DNA of 64,000 nucleotides from Anaerostipes hominis (ex Lee et al. 2021) (GTDB lineage: Bacteria > Bacillota > Clostridia > Lachnospirales > Lachnospiraceae). The DNA lies in assembly GCF_002270485.1 (NCBI RefSeq), contig NZ_NQOG01000009.1, forward strand, positions 1-64,000, written 5' to 3'. This document shows, piece after piece, positions 48,600-57,719 of the stretch. Below the pieces are notes generated by a model. It searched no databases. It was given only the letters and a program-made list of their open reading frames with translations, and had not been told where the DNA came from. Made by a program: the position numbers and the translations under genes. Each line of letters opens with the position of its first letter. Within the stretch, counting starts at the first letter, position 1.

Positions 48600-49307
48600 A
48601 TGAAAGTAGAGAACAGCTTTCGCCGGGGAGCTTTGGATTCGATTCCGATAGCGCTTGCGTATCTGGCAGTTTCTTTTGCTTTTGGAATCGCCGGGAGTGC
48701 CAAGGGTGTTCCTGTCTGGGCGGTAACGCTCATATCTGCCACCTGCCTTACATCAGCAGGCCAGTTTGCAGGGCTGATTTCCATTACCGCAGGGGGAACT
48801 CTGATCGAGCTGGTCCTGTCTCAGGTTATCATCAACCTAAGATATTCTATCATGTCCATTGCGATTGGACAGAAGCTTGAATCGAGGACAAAACTTTGGA
48901 ACAGATTTTTGATGGCATTCGGAGTGACCGATGAGATTTTTGCCATGGCCTGCGGCCGGAAAGGCGAGATAGGTCCAAAATACTTTTATGGACTCATGAG
49001 TTTTTCATGGCTCGCATGGACGCTGGGTACCTTTCTGGGGGCCACTGCAAGCGGGCTGCTGCCTCAGATGGTGATGAACGCACTGGGGATTGCCATCTAC
49101 GGAATGCTGATTGCGATCATTATTCCGCCGTCAAAGCATAATAAAAATATAGTGGCAGTTATCATTGTATCTGTATGTTTTAGTTTATTATTTCATTATG
49201 TAAAACTGTTTTCTTTCATTTCCAGTGGATTTTCCATTATTCTCTGCACGCTGATTGCAGCGGGGGCAGGAGCTGTATTTTTTCCGGTGAAGGAGGAAGA
49301 TGAATGA
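48600..49307 (+). CDS. azlC: AzlC-family branched-chain amino acid exporter subunit
   Basis: 235 residues, about six to seven helices. Signatures: DSIPIALAYLAVSFAFGIAG near the start, SATCLTSAGQFAGL and INLRYSIMSIAIGQKL, and MAFGVTDEIFAMA. With AzlD it forms the two-part LIV-E family exporter (compare E. coli YgaZH). ATG 48600 follows CAGGAGAAG. The end overlaps azlD by four bases. Position ahead of leu/ilv biosynthetic genes fits export of excess branched-chain amino acids or analogues. Confidence 0.92.
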   Translation: MKVENSFRRGALDSIPIALAYLAVSFAFGIAGSAKGVPVWAVTLISATCLTSAGQFAGLISITAGGTLIELVLSQVIINLRYSIMSIAIGQKLESRTKLWNRFLMAFGVTDEIFAMACGRKGEIGPKYFYGLMSFSWLAWTLGTFLGATASGLLPQMVMNALGIAIYGMLIAIIIPPSKHNKNIVAVIIVSVCFSLLFHYVKLFSFISSGFSIILCTLIAAGAGAVFFPVKEEDE

Positions 49308-49621
49308 GTCTTTGGAGATTGTTTTTGTATATCATTGCAATGGCAGTGACTACATATCTTGTAAGAATGATTCCGCTGACGGTCTTTCAGAAAAAGATAA
49401 CCAATCGTTTTTTTCGATCATTTCTTTTTTATGTGCCATATGCCGTTTTGGCTGCTATGGTCATACCGGCAGTGTTTTCAGCTACAAAGAGTTTTGGATC
49501 ATCAATCACAGGTTTTGCGGCAGCGGTGATACTTTCATACAGAGAAATGAACATCGTCACAGTAGCCTGTTTAAGCTGTGCGGCAGCTTTGGCAGCGGAG
49601 ATGATATCAGTGATATTATAA
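49304..49621 (+). CDS. azlD: AzlD-family branched-chain amino acid exporter subunit
   Basis: 105 residues with four helices. Typical opening (MAVTTYLVRMIPLTVFQKK), then FLFYVPYAVLAAMVIPAVFS. Small partner of AzlC; ATG overlaps the azlC stop, so translation is coupled. leuB starts 17 bases later. Confidence 0.9.
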   Translation: MSLWRLFLYIIAMAVTTYLVRMIPLTVFQKKITNRFFRSFLFYVPYAVLAAMVIPAVFSATKSFGSSITGFAAAVILSYREMNIVTVACLSCAAALAAEMISVIL

Positions 49622-49637
49622 GGAAGAGGAGAAGACT

Positions 49638-50720
49638 ATGAATTTTAATGTAGCAGTTATCAAAGGAGATGGGATCGGCCCTGAGATCGTAGAACAGGCT
49701 GTGAGAGTTCTGGATGCAGCGGCAGAGAAGTCGGGACATAAGTTTACATATAAACAGATTTTAATGGGAGGGGCATCCATTGACGTCTATGGAAAGCCTC
49801 TTACAGAGGAAACACTGGAAACTGCGGGAAACAGCGATGCAGTCTTGATGGGGTCTATCGGAGGCAATACCACCACATCGCCGTGGTACCGGCTGCCTGC
49901 TGAGCTTCGTCCGGAGGCAGGGCTTCTTGCCCTGAGAAAAGGATTAGGTCTGTTTGCAAACATCCGTCCGGCTTATTTATATGAAGAGTTAAAGAAAGCC
50001 TGTCCGTTAAGAGACGAGATCATCGGCGACGGTTTTGACATGGTGATCATGAGAGAACTGACAGGGGGACTTTATTTTGGCGAGAGAAGCACCGACGTGG
50101 TAGACGGCATCCGGGTAGCGAAGGATTCTCTGACATACAATGAAAATGAGATCAGAAGGATTGCAGTCAAAGCCTTCGATATCGCCCGCAAGAGAAAGAA
50201 ACATGTTATCAGTGTTGACAAGGCCAATGTATTGGACTCTTCAAGACTCTGGAGACAGGTAGTGGAAGAGGTCGCAGAGGACTATGACGATGTAACTTAC
50301 GAGCACATGTTGGTTGACAACTGTGCCATGCAGCTGGTCAATGACCCGAAACAGTTTGATGTGATCCTCACAGAGAACATGTTCGGCGATATTTTATCAG
50401 ACGAGGCCAGTATGATTACCGGGTCCATCGGGATGCTTTCATCGGCCAGCCTTGGGGAGGGTAAATTCGGATTATATGAGCCGAGCCATGGTTCTGCCCC
50501 TGATATCGCAGGAAAAGATATTGCCAACCCGATTGCTACGGTCCTGTCGGCAGCCATGATGCTCAGATATTCGTTCGATCTGGATGCAGAAGCTGACATG
50601 ATCGAAAAGGCAGTGAAGAAAGTGTTGGAAGACGGATACCGAACCGTGGATATCATGTCCGACGGAATGATCCAAGTGGGAACCAAAGCGATGGGAGATC
50701 TGATCATCGAAAGAATATAA
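49638..50720 (+). CDS. leuB: 3-isopropylmalate dehydrogenase
   Basis: 360 residues. It oxidatively decarboxylates 3-isopropylmalate with NAD in leucine synthesis. Signatures: VIKGDGIGPEIVEQA, MGSIGGN, IRPAYLYEE, REL-TGGLYFGE, VDKANVLDSSRLWR, the metal-binding TENMFGDILSDEASMITGS and SHGSAPDIAGKDIANPIA. leuA, leuC and leuD are not in the window. Ribosome site AGGAGAAG; spaced 84 bases from ilvD, with a hairpin between. Confidence 0.96.
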   Translation: MNFNVAVIKGDGIGPEIVEQAVRVLDAAAEKSGHKFTYKQILMGGASIDVYGKPLTEETLETAGNSDAVLMGSIGGNTTTSPWYRLPAELRPEAGLLALRKGLGLFANIRPAYLYEELKKACPLRDEIIGDGFDMVIMRELTGGLYFGERSTDVVDGIRVAKDSLTYNENEIRRIAVKAFDIARKRKKHVISVDKANVLDSSRLWRQVVEEVAEDYDDVTYEHMLVDNCAMQLVNDPKQFDVILTENMFGDILSDEASMITGSIGMLSSASLGEGKFGLYEPSHGSAPDIAGKDIANPIATVLSAAMMLRYSFDLDAEADMIEKAVKKVLEDGYRTVDIMSDGMIQVGTKAMGDLIIERI

Positions 50721-50756
50721 GACAACATGATATAAAGTGCCAAAGGCATATAAAAA

Positions 50757-50776
50757 GCCTCCGGAATCCCGGAGGC
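50757..50776 (+). other. Perfect hairpin between leuB and ilvD
   Basis: GCCTCCGG (50757-50764) and CCGGAGGC (50769-50776) with a four-base loop, preceded by A residues and not followed by T residues. A smaller TGCC-AAA-GGCA hairpin precedes it (50738-50748). On the plus strand it is not a terminator; it could act as an mRNA-stabilising or processing element that sets different leuB and ilvD levels. Confidence 0.5.
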
Positions 50777-50804
50777 ATAGATAATATTTAGGAGGAAGTG
50801 CGAT

Positions 50805-52475
50805 ATGAGTAATACTTATACAAATGGAGAGAATTTTGCTCCTCAGAGATCGTTGTTTAACGCATTGGGCTATACCAAAGAAGAGATGGAAAAGCCGTTA
50901 GTCGGTATCGTCAGCTCATACAATGAGATCGTGCCGGGACACATGAACCTGGATAAGATCGTAGAAGCAGTAAAGATGGGAGTAGCTATGGCAGGCGGAA
51001 CCCCGGTCGTCTTTCCGGCGATCGCAGTCTGTGACGGAATTGCCATGGGGCATATCGGAATGAAATATTCTCTTGTGACAAGAGATTTGATCGCGGATTC
51101 CACAGAGGCAATGGCACTGGCCCATCAGTTTGACGCCTTAGTCATGGTCCCGAACTGCGACAAAAATGTTCCGGGACTCTTGATGGCAGCGGCACGCGTC
51201 AATGTACCCACAGTGTTCGTCAGTGGCGGACCAATGCTCGCAGGACGTGTAAAGGGACAGAAAACCAGTCTGTCCAGCATGTTTGAGGCGGTGGGCTCAT
51301 ATGCTGCCGGTTCTATCTCGAAGGAAGAACTGGACGAATTTGAAAACAAGGCATGTCCGACCTGCGGTTCCTGTTCCGGGATGTACACGGCAAACTCTAT
51401 GAACTGCCTTACTGAAGTGTTGGGTATGGGACTGAAAGGAAACGGAACCATCCCGGCAGTATATTCAGAGAGGATCAAGCTCGCTAAGCATGCAGGAATG
51501 AAAGTCATGGAGCTGCTTGAAAAGAATATCCGTCCGAGAGACATTATGACGGAAAAGGCATTTTTGAATGCGCTGACTGTTGATATGGCACTGGGGTGCA
51601 GCACAAACAGCATGCTCCATTTGCCGGCCATCGCCCATGAAGCAGGTGTGGAACTGAATCTGGAACTGGCAAACGAAATCAGTGCGAAGACGCCGAATCT
51701 CTGCCATTTAGCTCCGGCAGGCCATACTTATATAGAAGATTTAAATGAGGCTGGCGGCGTTTATGCAGTTATGAATGAATTAAATAAGAAGGAACTGTTA
51801 CATACAGACCTGATCACCGCAACGGGAAAAACAGTGGCAGAAAACATTGAGGGATGCATCAACCGTGATCCCGAAGTGATCCGACCGGTGGAGAACCCTT
51901 ACAGCGAAACAGGCGGAATTGCAGTGCTCAAAGGAAATCTTGCACCGGATTCCGGTGTGGTAAAACGTTCTGCCGTGGCTCCGGAAATGTTAAAGATGGA
52001 AGGGCCGGCCAGAGTGTTTGACTGTGAGGAAGATGCCATTGACGCGATCAAAGGCGGTGCGATCAAAGAGGGGGATGTGGTTGTCATCCGCTATGAGGGA
52101 CCGAAGGGCGGACCGGGAATGCGGGAGATGCTCAATCCGACTTCAGCGATCATGGGCATGGGACTCGGCTCCAGCGTGGCTCTGATCACAGACGGACGTT
52201 TTTCAGGGGCTTCCAGAGGCGCATGCATCGGACACGTTTCTCCGGAGGCAGCGGTCGGCGGACCGATCGCCCTTGTGGAAGAAGGGGATACGATCTCCAT
52301 CGACATCAATGCAAATTCACTGAATGTAAAAGTATCTGATGAAGAGATGCAGAGACGAAGAGAAAACTGGGTACCGAGAGAACCGAAGATCACAACCGGA
52401 TATCTGGCAAGATATGCGTCTCTTGTTACTTCAGGAAACCGCGGTGCCATCTTAGAAATCAACCAGGACAAATAG
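50805..52475 (+). CDS. ilvD: Dihydroxy-acid dehydratase
   Basis: 556 residues, full length. It dehydrates dihydroxyisovalerate and its ethyl analogue to the 2-keto acids of valine and isoleucine using an Fe-S cluster. Signatures: [15 protein letters not shown] (cluster Cys), [18 protein letters not shown] (second cluster Cys), [14 protein letters not shown] and [17 protein letters not shown] 50805 follows TAGGAGGAAG. ilvB follows 12 bases on. Confidence 0.97.
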   Translation: MSNTYTNGENFAPQRSLFNALGYTKEEMEKPLVGIVSSYNEIVPGHMNLDKIVEAVKMGVAMAGGTPVVFPAIAVCDGIAMGHIGMKYSLVTRDLIADSTEAMALAHQFDALVMVPNCDKNVPGLLMAAARVNVPTVFVSGGPMLAGRVKGQKTSLSSMFEAVGSYAAGSISKEELDEFENKACPTCGSCSGMYTANSMNCLTEVLGMGLKGNGTIPAVYSERIKLAKHAGMKVMELLEKNIRPRDIMTEKAFLNALTVDMALGCSTNSMLHLPAIAHEAGVELNLELANEISAKTPNLCHLAPAGHTYIEDLNEAGGVYAVMNELNKKELLHTDLITATGKTVAENIEGCINRDPEVIRPVENPYSETGGIAVLKGNLAPDSGVVKRSAVAPEMLKMEGPARVFDCEEDAIDAIKGGAIKEGDVVVIRYEGPKGGPGMREMLNPTSAIMGMGLGSSVALITDGRFSGASRGACIGHVSPEAAVGGPIALVEEGDTISIDINANSLNVKVSDEEMQRRRENWVPREPKITTGYLARYASLVTSGNRGAILEINQDK

Positions 52476-52487
52476 AGAGGTATTCTT

Positions 52488-54176
52488 ATGAAGCAATTGA
52501 CGGGATCACAGATTGTTTTAGAGTGCTTGAAAGAGCAGGGGGTCAATACGGTTTTCGGCTATCCTGGCGGTGCCATCTTAAACATCTATGATGAATTATA
52601 CAAGCAGCAGGACTGCTTTACCCATATTCTTACCGGACATGAGCAGGGCGCTTCCCATGCGGCAGACGGTTATGCCAGATCCACCGGAAAGGTAGGCGTG
52701 TGTTTTGCAACTTCCGGTCCGGGGGCGACAAATATTGTCACAGGGATTGCAACCGCATATATGGATTCTATCCCTGTGGTGGCGATTACATGTAATGTAG
52801 GAGTCAGTCTTCTCGGAAAGGACAGCTTTCAGGAAGTGGACATCACGGGGATCACTCTTCCCATCACAAAGCATAACTTTATTGTAAAGAATGTGGAAGA
52901 CCTTGCAGACACGATCCGAAGGGCGTTCAGGATTGCCCAGACCGGAAGAAAAGGACCGGTCCTTATCGACATTCCGAAAGATGTGACGGCAGCAGTCACT
53001 AATTATAAAGCACAGAAGCCAAAAGAAATCAAGAGAAAGATTGATAATATCAAAGAAATGGATATCCGGCAGGCCATTAAACTGATCGAATCGTCCAAAA
53101 AACCGTTCATCCTCGTGGGCGGCGGAGCCGTGCTCTCGGACGCATCGGAAGAACTCAGGGAGTTCGTGGAAAAAGTTCACGCTCCGGTTGCCGATACGCT
53201 GATGGGCAAAGGCGCTTTTGACGGGACAGATGCCCTGTATACCGGTATGCTCGGTATGCATGGGACCAAAACTTCCAATCTGGGAGTCTCGGCCTGTGAT
53301 CTGCTGATTGCCATCGGAACCAGATTCAGCGACAGAGTATTGGGCAATCCGGATTCTTTCGCAAAGAATGCAAAGATCCTGCAGATCGATATCGATCCTG
53401 CGGAGATCAATAAAAATATCATGGCACATACCCATATTATTGGTGATATCAAGGCTGTACTCACCATGGTAAACCGCAGGCTCGGCCAGCAGAATCATAA
53501 CACCTGGGTGAAGAATGTCATGGTGGATAAAGTGAATTATCCGCTGATCTATGACAAATCGAAGCTTTCCGGCCCTCAGATTGTGGAGGTAATCTACGAG
53601 AGGACAAAAGGAGATGCCGTGATCGTTACCGAAGTGGGCCAGCACCAGATGTGGGCTGCACAGTTCTATAAATATAAAAAGCCGAGGACGTTCCTGACAT
53701 CGGGAGGCCTGGGGACTATGGGATACGGTCTGGGAGCCAGCATCGGAGCGAAAGTGGGCAGCCCTGAAAAGACTGTTATTAATATCGCAGGAGACGGATG
53801 TTTCCGTATGAATTTAAATGAACTTGCAACGGCGACCAGATATAATATTCCGATCATTGAGGTCATTATCAACAACAGTGTGCTCGGAATGGTACGCCAG
53901 TGGCAGAACCTGTTTTATTCAGAGCATTATTCTTACACGACCTTCGAGGATCCAGTGGATTTTGTGAAGGTTGCGGAAGGCATGGGTGCGCTGGCGAAAC
54001 GGGTGACGACTCTTGAAGAGTTTGAGTTTGCATTCGAGGAAGCACTCGAAGCAGGAAGACCGGTTGTTCTGGACTGTCATGTGGATCTGGACGATAAAGT
54101 CTGGCCGATGGTGAATCCAGGAGCCGCAATTCAGGAGGCATATACAAAAGAAGACTTGGAAAAAACAACAAAGTAA
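52488..54176 (+). CDS. ilvB: Acetolactate synthase, large subunit
   Basis: 562 residues, ThDP-dependent. First common step to valine, leucine and isoleucine. The catalytic Glu is in HILTGHEQGASHAADGYA, the TPP/Mg motif is GDGCFRMNLNELATA, and the FAD region (GTRFSDRVLGNPDSF) marks the anabolic form rather than the FAD-free catabolic AlsS. No ilvN (regulatory subunit) follows; serC comes next, so the small subunit must be elsewhere or absent. ATG 52488 has AGAGAGG upstream. Confidence 0.94.
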   Translation: MKQLTGSQIVLECLKEQGVNTVFGYPGGAILNIYDELYKQQDCFTHILTGHEQGASHAADGYARSTGKVGVCFATSGPGATNIVTGIATAYMDSIPVVAITCNVGVSLLGKDSFQEVDITGITLPITKHNFIVKNVEDLADTIRRAFRIAQTGRKGPVLIDIPKDVTAAVTNYKAQKPKEIKRKIDNIKEMDIRQAIKLIESSKKPFILVGGGAVLSDASEELREFVEKVHAPVADTLMGKGAFDGTDALYTGMLGMHGTKTSNLGVSACDLLIAIGTRFSDRVLGNPDSFAKNAKILQIDIDPAEINKNIMAHTHIIGDIKAVLTMVNRRLGQQNHNTWVKNVMVDKVNYPLIYDKSKLSGPQIVEVIYERTKGDAVIVTEVGQHQMWAAQFYKYKKPRTFLTSGGLGTMGYGLGASIGAKVGSPEKTVINIAGDGCFRMNLNELATATRYNIPIIEVIINNSVLGMVRQWQNLFYSEHYSYTTFEDPVDFVKVAEGMGALAKRVTTLEEFEFAFEEALEAGRPVVLDCHVDLDDKVWPMVNPGAAIQEAYTKEDLEKTTK

Positions 54177-54194
54177 ATTTGGAGGATTATGAAA

Positions 54195-55277
54195 ATGACA
54201 AGAGTGTATAACTTTTCAGCAGGTCCGGCAGTGCTGCCGGAAGAAGTGTTAAAGGAAGCGGCAGAGGAGATGCTGGACTATAAAGGCTGCGGCATGTCTG
54301 TAATGGAGATGAGCCACAGATCCAAAATGTTCTCTGACATTATCGAGACGGCGGAAGCTGACTTAAGAGAATTAATGAACATTCCTGACAACTATAAAGT
54401 ATTATTTTTACAGGGCGGAGCTTCTTCACAGTTTTCTGCGATCCCGATGAACCTGATGAGAAACAAAGAGGCAGACTTTATCATCACAGGCCAGTGGGCA
54501 AAGAAAGCGTATCAGGAAGCAAGCCGTTATGGAAAAGCGAACATTATCGCTTCATCCGAAGACAAGACTTTTACATATATTCCGGATTGTTCTGATCTGA
54601 ACATTTCTGAAAATGCAGACTACGTGTATGTATGCTATAATAATACGATTTATGGAACCAAGTATCAGCAGGTGCCGGATACAAAAGGAAAGATTCTGGT
54701 TGCAGATATGTCTTCCTGCATCTTGTCTGAGCCGGTAAATGTGGAAGACTTTGGAGTAATCTACTTTGGAGTACAGAAAAATGTAGGACCTGCGGGAGTT
54801 GTAGTTGCAGTCATCCGAGAAGACCTGATCACGGACGATGTGCTTCCGGGAACACCGACCATGTTAAAGTGGAAGACTCATGCAGATGCAAAATCCTTAT
54901 ATAATACGCCTCCGTGCTACGGAATTTATATCTGCGGAAAAGTATTTCAGTGGCTGAAAAAACAGGGCGGACTTGAAGCAATGAAAAAGCACAATGAAGA
55001 GAAAGCAAAGATCCTCTATGATTTCTTAGACCAGAGTGAAATGTTTAAAGGAACTGTTGTAAAAGAAGACCGTTCTCTCATGAACGTTCCGTTTGTCACA
55101 GGTAATGATGAAATGGATGCCAAGTTTGTCAAAGAAGCAAAGGAAGCCGGATTTGAAAACTTAAAGGGACACCGCACAGTCGGCGGAATGAGGGCAAGTA
55201 TTTACAATGCAATGCCGACAGAAGGCGTAGAGAAGTTAGTTGAGTTCATGAAAAAATTTGAAGAAGAAAACAAATAA
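54195..55277 (+). CDS. serC: Phosphoserine aminotransferase
   Basis: 360 residues, class V aminotransferase. It converts 3-phosphohydroxypyruvate to phosphoserine. Signatures: VYNFSAGPAVLPEEVL, GMSVMEMSHRS, LFLQGGASSQFSAIPMNL, NNTIYGTKYQ, the PLP Lys in FGVQKNVGPAG and HRTVGGMRASIYNAMP. Start at the second ATG, 54195, nine bases after GGAGG; the ATG at 54189 is too near. Operon with serA 12 bases downstream. Confidence 0.97.
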   Translation: MTRVYNFSAGPAVLPEEVLKEAAEEMLDYKGCGMSVMEMSHRSKMFSDIIETAEADLRELMNIPDNYKVLFLQGGASSQFSAIPMNLMRNKEADFIITGQWAKKAYQEASRYGKANIIASSEDKTFTYIPDCSDLNISENADYVYVCYNNTIYGTKYQQVPDTKGKILVADMSSCILSEPVNVEDFGVIYFGVQKNVGPAGVVVAVIREDLITDDVLPGTPTMLKWKTHADAKSLYNTPPCYGIYICGKVFQWLKKQGGLEAMKKHNEEKAKILYDFLDQSEMFKGTVVKEDRSLMNVPFVTGNDEMDAKFVKEAKEAGFENLKGHRTVGGMRASIYNAMPTEGVEKLVEFMKKFEEENK

Positions 55278-55289
55278 GGGGTGTTGAGA

Positions 55290-56450
55290 ATGTATACAGT
55301 AAAATGCTTAAACCCGATTTCAAACCGGGGATTGGATTTATTTACAAGCGAGTTCGAGGTAATTGATGATCTTAATGCTGCAGACGCAGTTTTAGTCCGC
55401 AGTGCATCTATGCATGATCTGGAAGTGCCGGATTCCATGCTTGCAGTGGCACGTGCAGGAGCAGGAGTCAACAATATTCCATTGAATGAATATGCAGAAA
55501 AAGGAATCACCGTTTTTAATACGCCGGGTGCCAATGCAAATGGTGTGAAAGAATTAGTAGTTGCAGGTCTTCTTTTAGCTTCCAGAGACATCATCGGTGG
55601 TGTGAACTGGGTAAAAGAGAATGCAAAAGAGGCAGATCTTGCAAAGATGATCGAGAAGAAGAAAAAAGCATTTGCTGGAAATGAGCTAAAAGGAAAGAGC
55701 ATCGGTGTAATCGGGCTCGGAGCCATCGGTGTTCTGGTTGCGAATATCTGCAATCGTCTCGGCATGAATGTCTACGGATATGATCCGTATGTATCTGTTC
55801 GTTCTGCATGGAGCCTGTCAAGAATGGTAAACCACAGCAGTTCCTTAGACGAAATCTATGAGAAATGCGATTTTCTGACCATCCACGTTCCGTACATGGA
55901 GAGCACAAAGGGTATGATCGGAAAAGAAGCTGTCCAGAAGATGAAAGACGGAGCGACCATCCTAAACTTTGCAAGAGGTGAGCTGGTGGACGATCAGGCG
56001 GTACTGGACGGACTCGCATCCAAAAAGATTAAACATTATGTGACAGACTTCCCGAGACCGGCGGTGGCAGCGGCAGACGGCGTGATTACGATCCCTCATC
56101 TTGGGGCTTCCACTGAGGAATCTGAAGAAAACTGTGCGGAGATGGCAGTCGACCAGCTGATGAACTACCTGGAAAAAGGAAACATTGTAAACTCTGTCAA
56201 CTATCCAAACTGTGATTTGGGAGATATCGAGGCAGAATGCAGGATTACGGTTCACCACAAGAACCTTCCGAACATGATCGGACAGCTTACATCAGCTCTG
56301 GCAGAAGAAGGATATAATATTGAAAACATGCTCAACAAGTCCAAAAAAGATTATGCTTATTCTATCTTTGATGTGGAGAAGCGCCCTTCAGAGAAAGTAC
56401 TTTCAAAAATGAAGCAGATCGATGGTGTCATTCGTTTAAGAGTATTATAG
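55290..56450 (+). CDS. serA: D-3-phosphoglycerate dehydrogenase
   Basis: 386 residues: substrate/NAD catalytic domains and a C-terminal ACT domain (about 315-386, IGQLTSALAEEGYNIENML) that may bind serine for feedback. Motifs: NTPGANANGVKELV, NAD loop GVIGLGAIGVLVANICN, FARGELVDDQAV, and the catalytic His in TIPHLGAST. First step of serine synthesis, here after serC in the reverse of pathway order. ATG 55290 follows AAGGGGTG. It is shorter than the long E. coli and Mycobacterium forms, and the last residues (IDGVIRLRVL) are typical of the clostridial form. Confidence 0.96.
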   Translation: MYTVKCLNPISNRGLDLFTSEFEVIDDLNAADAVLVRSASMHDLEVPDSMLAVARAGAGVNNIPLNEYAEKGITVFNTPGANANGVKELVVAGLLLASRDIIGGVNWVKENAKEADLAKMIEKKKKAFAGNELKGKSIGVIGLGAIGVLVANICNRLGMNVYGYDPYVSVRSAWSLSRMVNHSSSLDEIYEKCDFLTIHVPYMESTKGMIGKEAVQKMKDGATILNFARGELVDDQAVLDGLASKKIKHYVTDFPRPAVAAADGVITIPHLGASTEESEENCAEMAVDQLMNYLEKGNIVNSVNYPNCDLGDIEAECRITVHHKNLPNMIGQLTSALAEEGYNIENMLNKSKKDYAYSIFDVEKRPSEKVLSKMKQIDGVIRLRVL

Positions 56451-56461
56451 AGGTGAAAAAT

Positions 56462-57547
56462 ATGAGAGAAAAATTGAGAGTCGGAATTCTTGGCGCTACC
56501 GGAATGGTAGGTCAGAGATTTATTTCCCTTCTGGAAAATCATCCCTGGTTTGAGGTGACTACGTTGGCGGCCAGCCCGAGATCCGCCGGAAAAACTTATG
56601 AAGAGGCAGTGGGTGCGCGCTGGAAAATGGACACCCCGATGCCGGAGACAGTGAAGAAGCTTGTTGTAAAAAATGTAAACGAAGTGGAAGAAGTAGCATC
56701 TGAAGTAGACTTTGTTTTCAGTGCGGTGGATATGTCAAAAGAAGAGATCAAGAAGATCGAAGAAGACTATGCAAAGACGGAGACCCCGGTAGTATCCAAT
56801 AACAGTGCACACCGCTGGACGCCGGACGTACCGATGGTCGTGCCGGAAATCAACCCGGAACATTTTGATGTCATTGAAAGCCAGAAGAAACGTCTCGGCA
56901 CAAGGAGAGGTTTCGTTGCCGTAAAGCCTAACTGTTCTATCCAGAGCTATGCACCGGTCCTCACCGCATGGAAGGAATTTGAACCGTATGAAGTAGTAGC
57001 GACTACATATCAGGCGATTTCCGGAGCAGGAAAGAATTTTACAGACTGGCCTGAGATGGTAGGAAATATCATCCCGTTTATCGGCGGAGAAGAAGAGAAG
57101 AGCGAGCAGGAGCCGCTTCGTCTCTGGGGACACATTGAAAACGGAGAAATCGTGAAGGCAGAGTCTCCGGTCATCACGACTCAGTGTATCCGTGTTCCGG
57201 TATTAAACGGACATACCGCGGCAGTATTTGTGAAGTTTAAGAAGAATCCTACAAAAGACCAGCTGATCGAAAAGCTTATAAACTTTAAGGGAATTCCTCA
57301 GGAATTAAGTCTTCCAAGTGCGCCGAAACAGATGATCCAATACTTAGAAGACGACAACCGTCCTCAGGTAAGCATGGATGTGGACTATGAAAATGGAATG
57401 GGCGTATCAATCGGACGTCTCAGAGAAGATACTGTCTATGATTATAAATTTGTAGGATTATCCCATAATACGGTCCGCGGAGCGGCCGGCGGAGCTGTTC
57501 TCTGTGCAGAGACTTTAAAAGCCAAGGGATTTATCGCAAAAAAATAA
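56462..57547 (+). CDS. asd: Aspartate-semialdehyde dehydrogenase (archaeal/fungal-type)
   Basis: 361 residues. It reduces aspartyl phosphate to the semialdehyde, the branch point to lysine/diaminopimelate, threonine and methionine. NADP loop GILGATGMVGQRFISLL, catalytic Cys in AVKPNCSIQSYAPVL, YQAISGAGKNFTDWP, and the His in RVPVLNGHTAAVF. SAGKTYEEAVGARWKMDTPM and the overall length match the archaeal/yeast branch rather than the E. coli or B. subtilis branch. ATG 56462 follows AGAGGTG. It ends the long operon. Confidence 0.94.
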   Translation: MREKLRVGILGATGMVGQRFISLLENHPWFEVTTLAASPRSAGKTYEEAVGARWKMDTPMPETVKKLVVKNVNEVEEVASEVDFVFSAVDMSKEEIKKIEEDYAKTETPVVSNNSAHRWTPDVPMVVPEINPEHFDVIESQKKRLGTRRGFVAVKPNCSIQSYAPVLTAWKEFEPYEVVATTYQAISGAGKNFTDWPEMVGNIIPFIGGEEEKSEQEPLRLWGHIENGEIVKAESPVITTQCIRVPVLNGHTAAVFVKFKKNPTKDQLIEKLINFKGIPQELSLPSAPKQMIQYLEDDNRPQVSMDVDYENGMGVSIGRLREDTVYDYKFVGLSHNTVRGAAGGAVLCAETLKAKGFIAKK

Positions 57548-57561
57548 TTTATATGTTTCAG

Positions 57562-57594
57562 AACCAGCCATTCATTTTTATGGCTGGTTTTTTC
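57562..57594 (+). terminator. Terminator after asd
   Basis: AACCAGCCAT (57562-57571) pairs with ATGGCTGGTT (57580-57589), followed by TTTTTCTT. Confidence 0.9.
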
Positions 57595-57641
57595 TTCCAC
57601 AAATTTCCTCGATTGAGATGTTACAAATGTTACAAAAACAA

Positions 57642-57670
57642 TTGTATTTGTTCACAATTTATATTATAAT
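57642..57670 (+). promoter_or_regulatory. Promoter of the Ig-repeat secreted protein
   Basis: TTGTAT (57642-57647), spacer 17, TATAAT (57665-57670), 50 bases before the start codon. Confidence 0.65.
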
Positions 57671-57719
57671 AAGGTTGTTTAAATGTAAAAACATTTTACG
57701 GGGACAAAGGGAGAGACAG

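Noticed and set aside
50757-50776. Plus-strand terminator between leuB and ilvD
   Set aside because: No T residues follow the stem on the plus strand and ilvD is spaced as an operon member.
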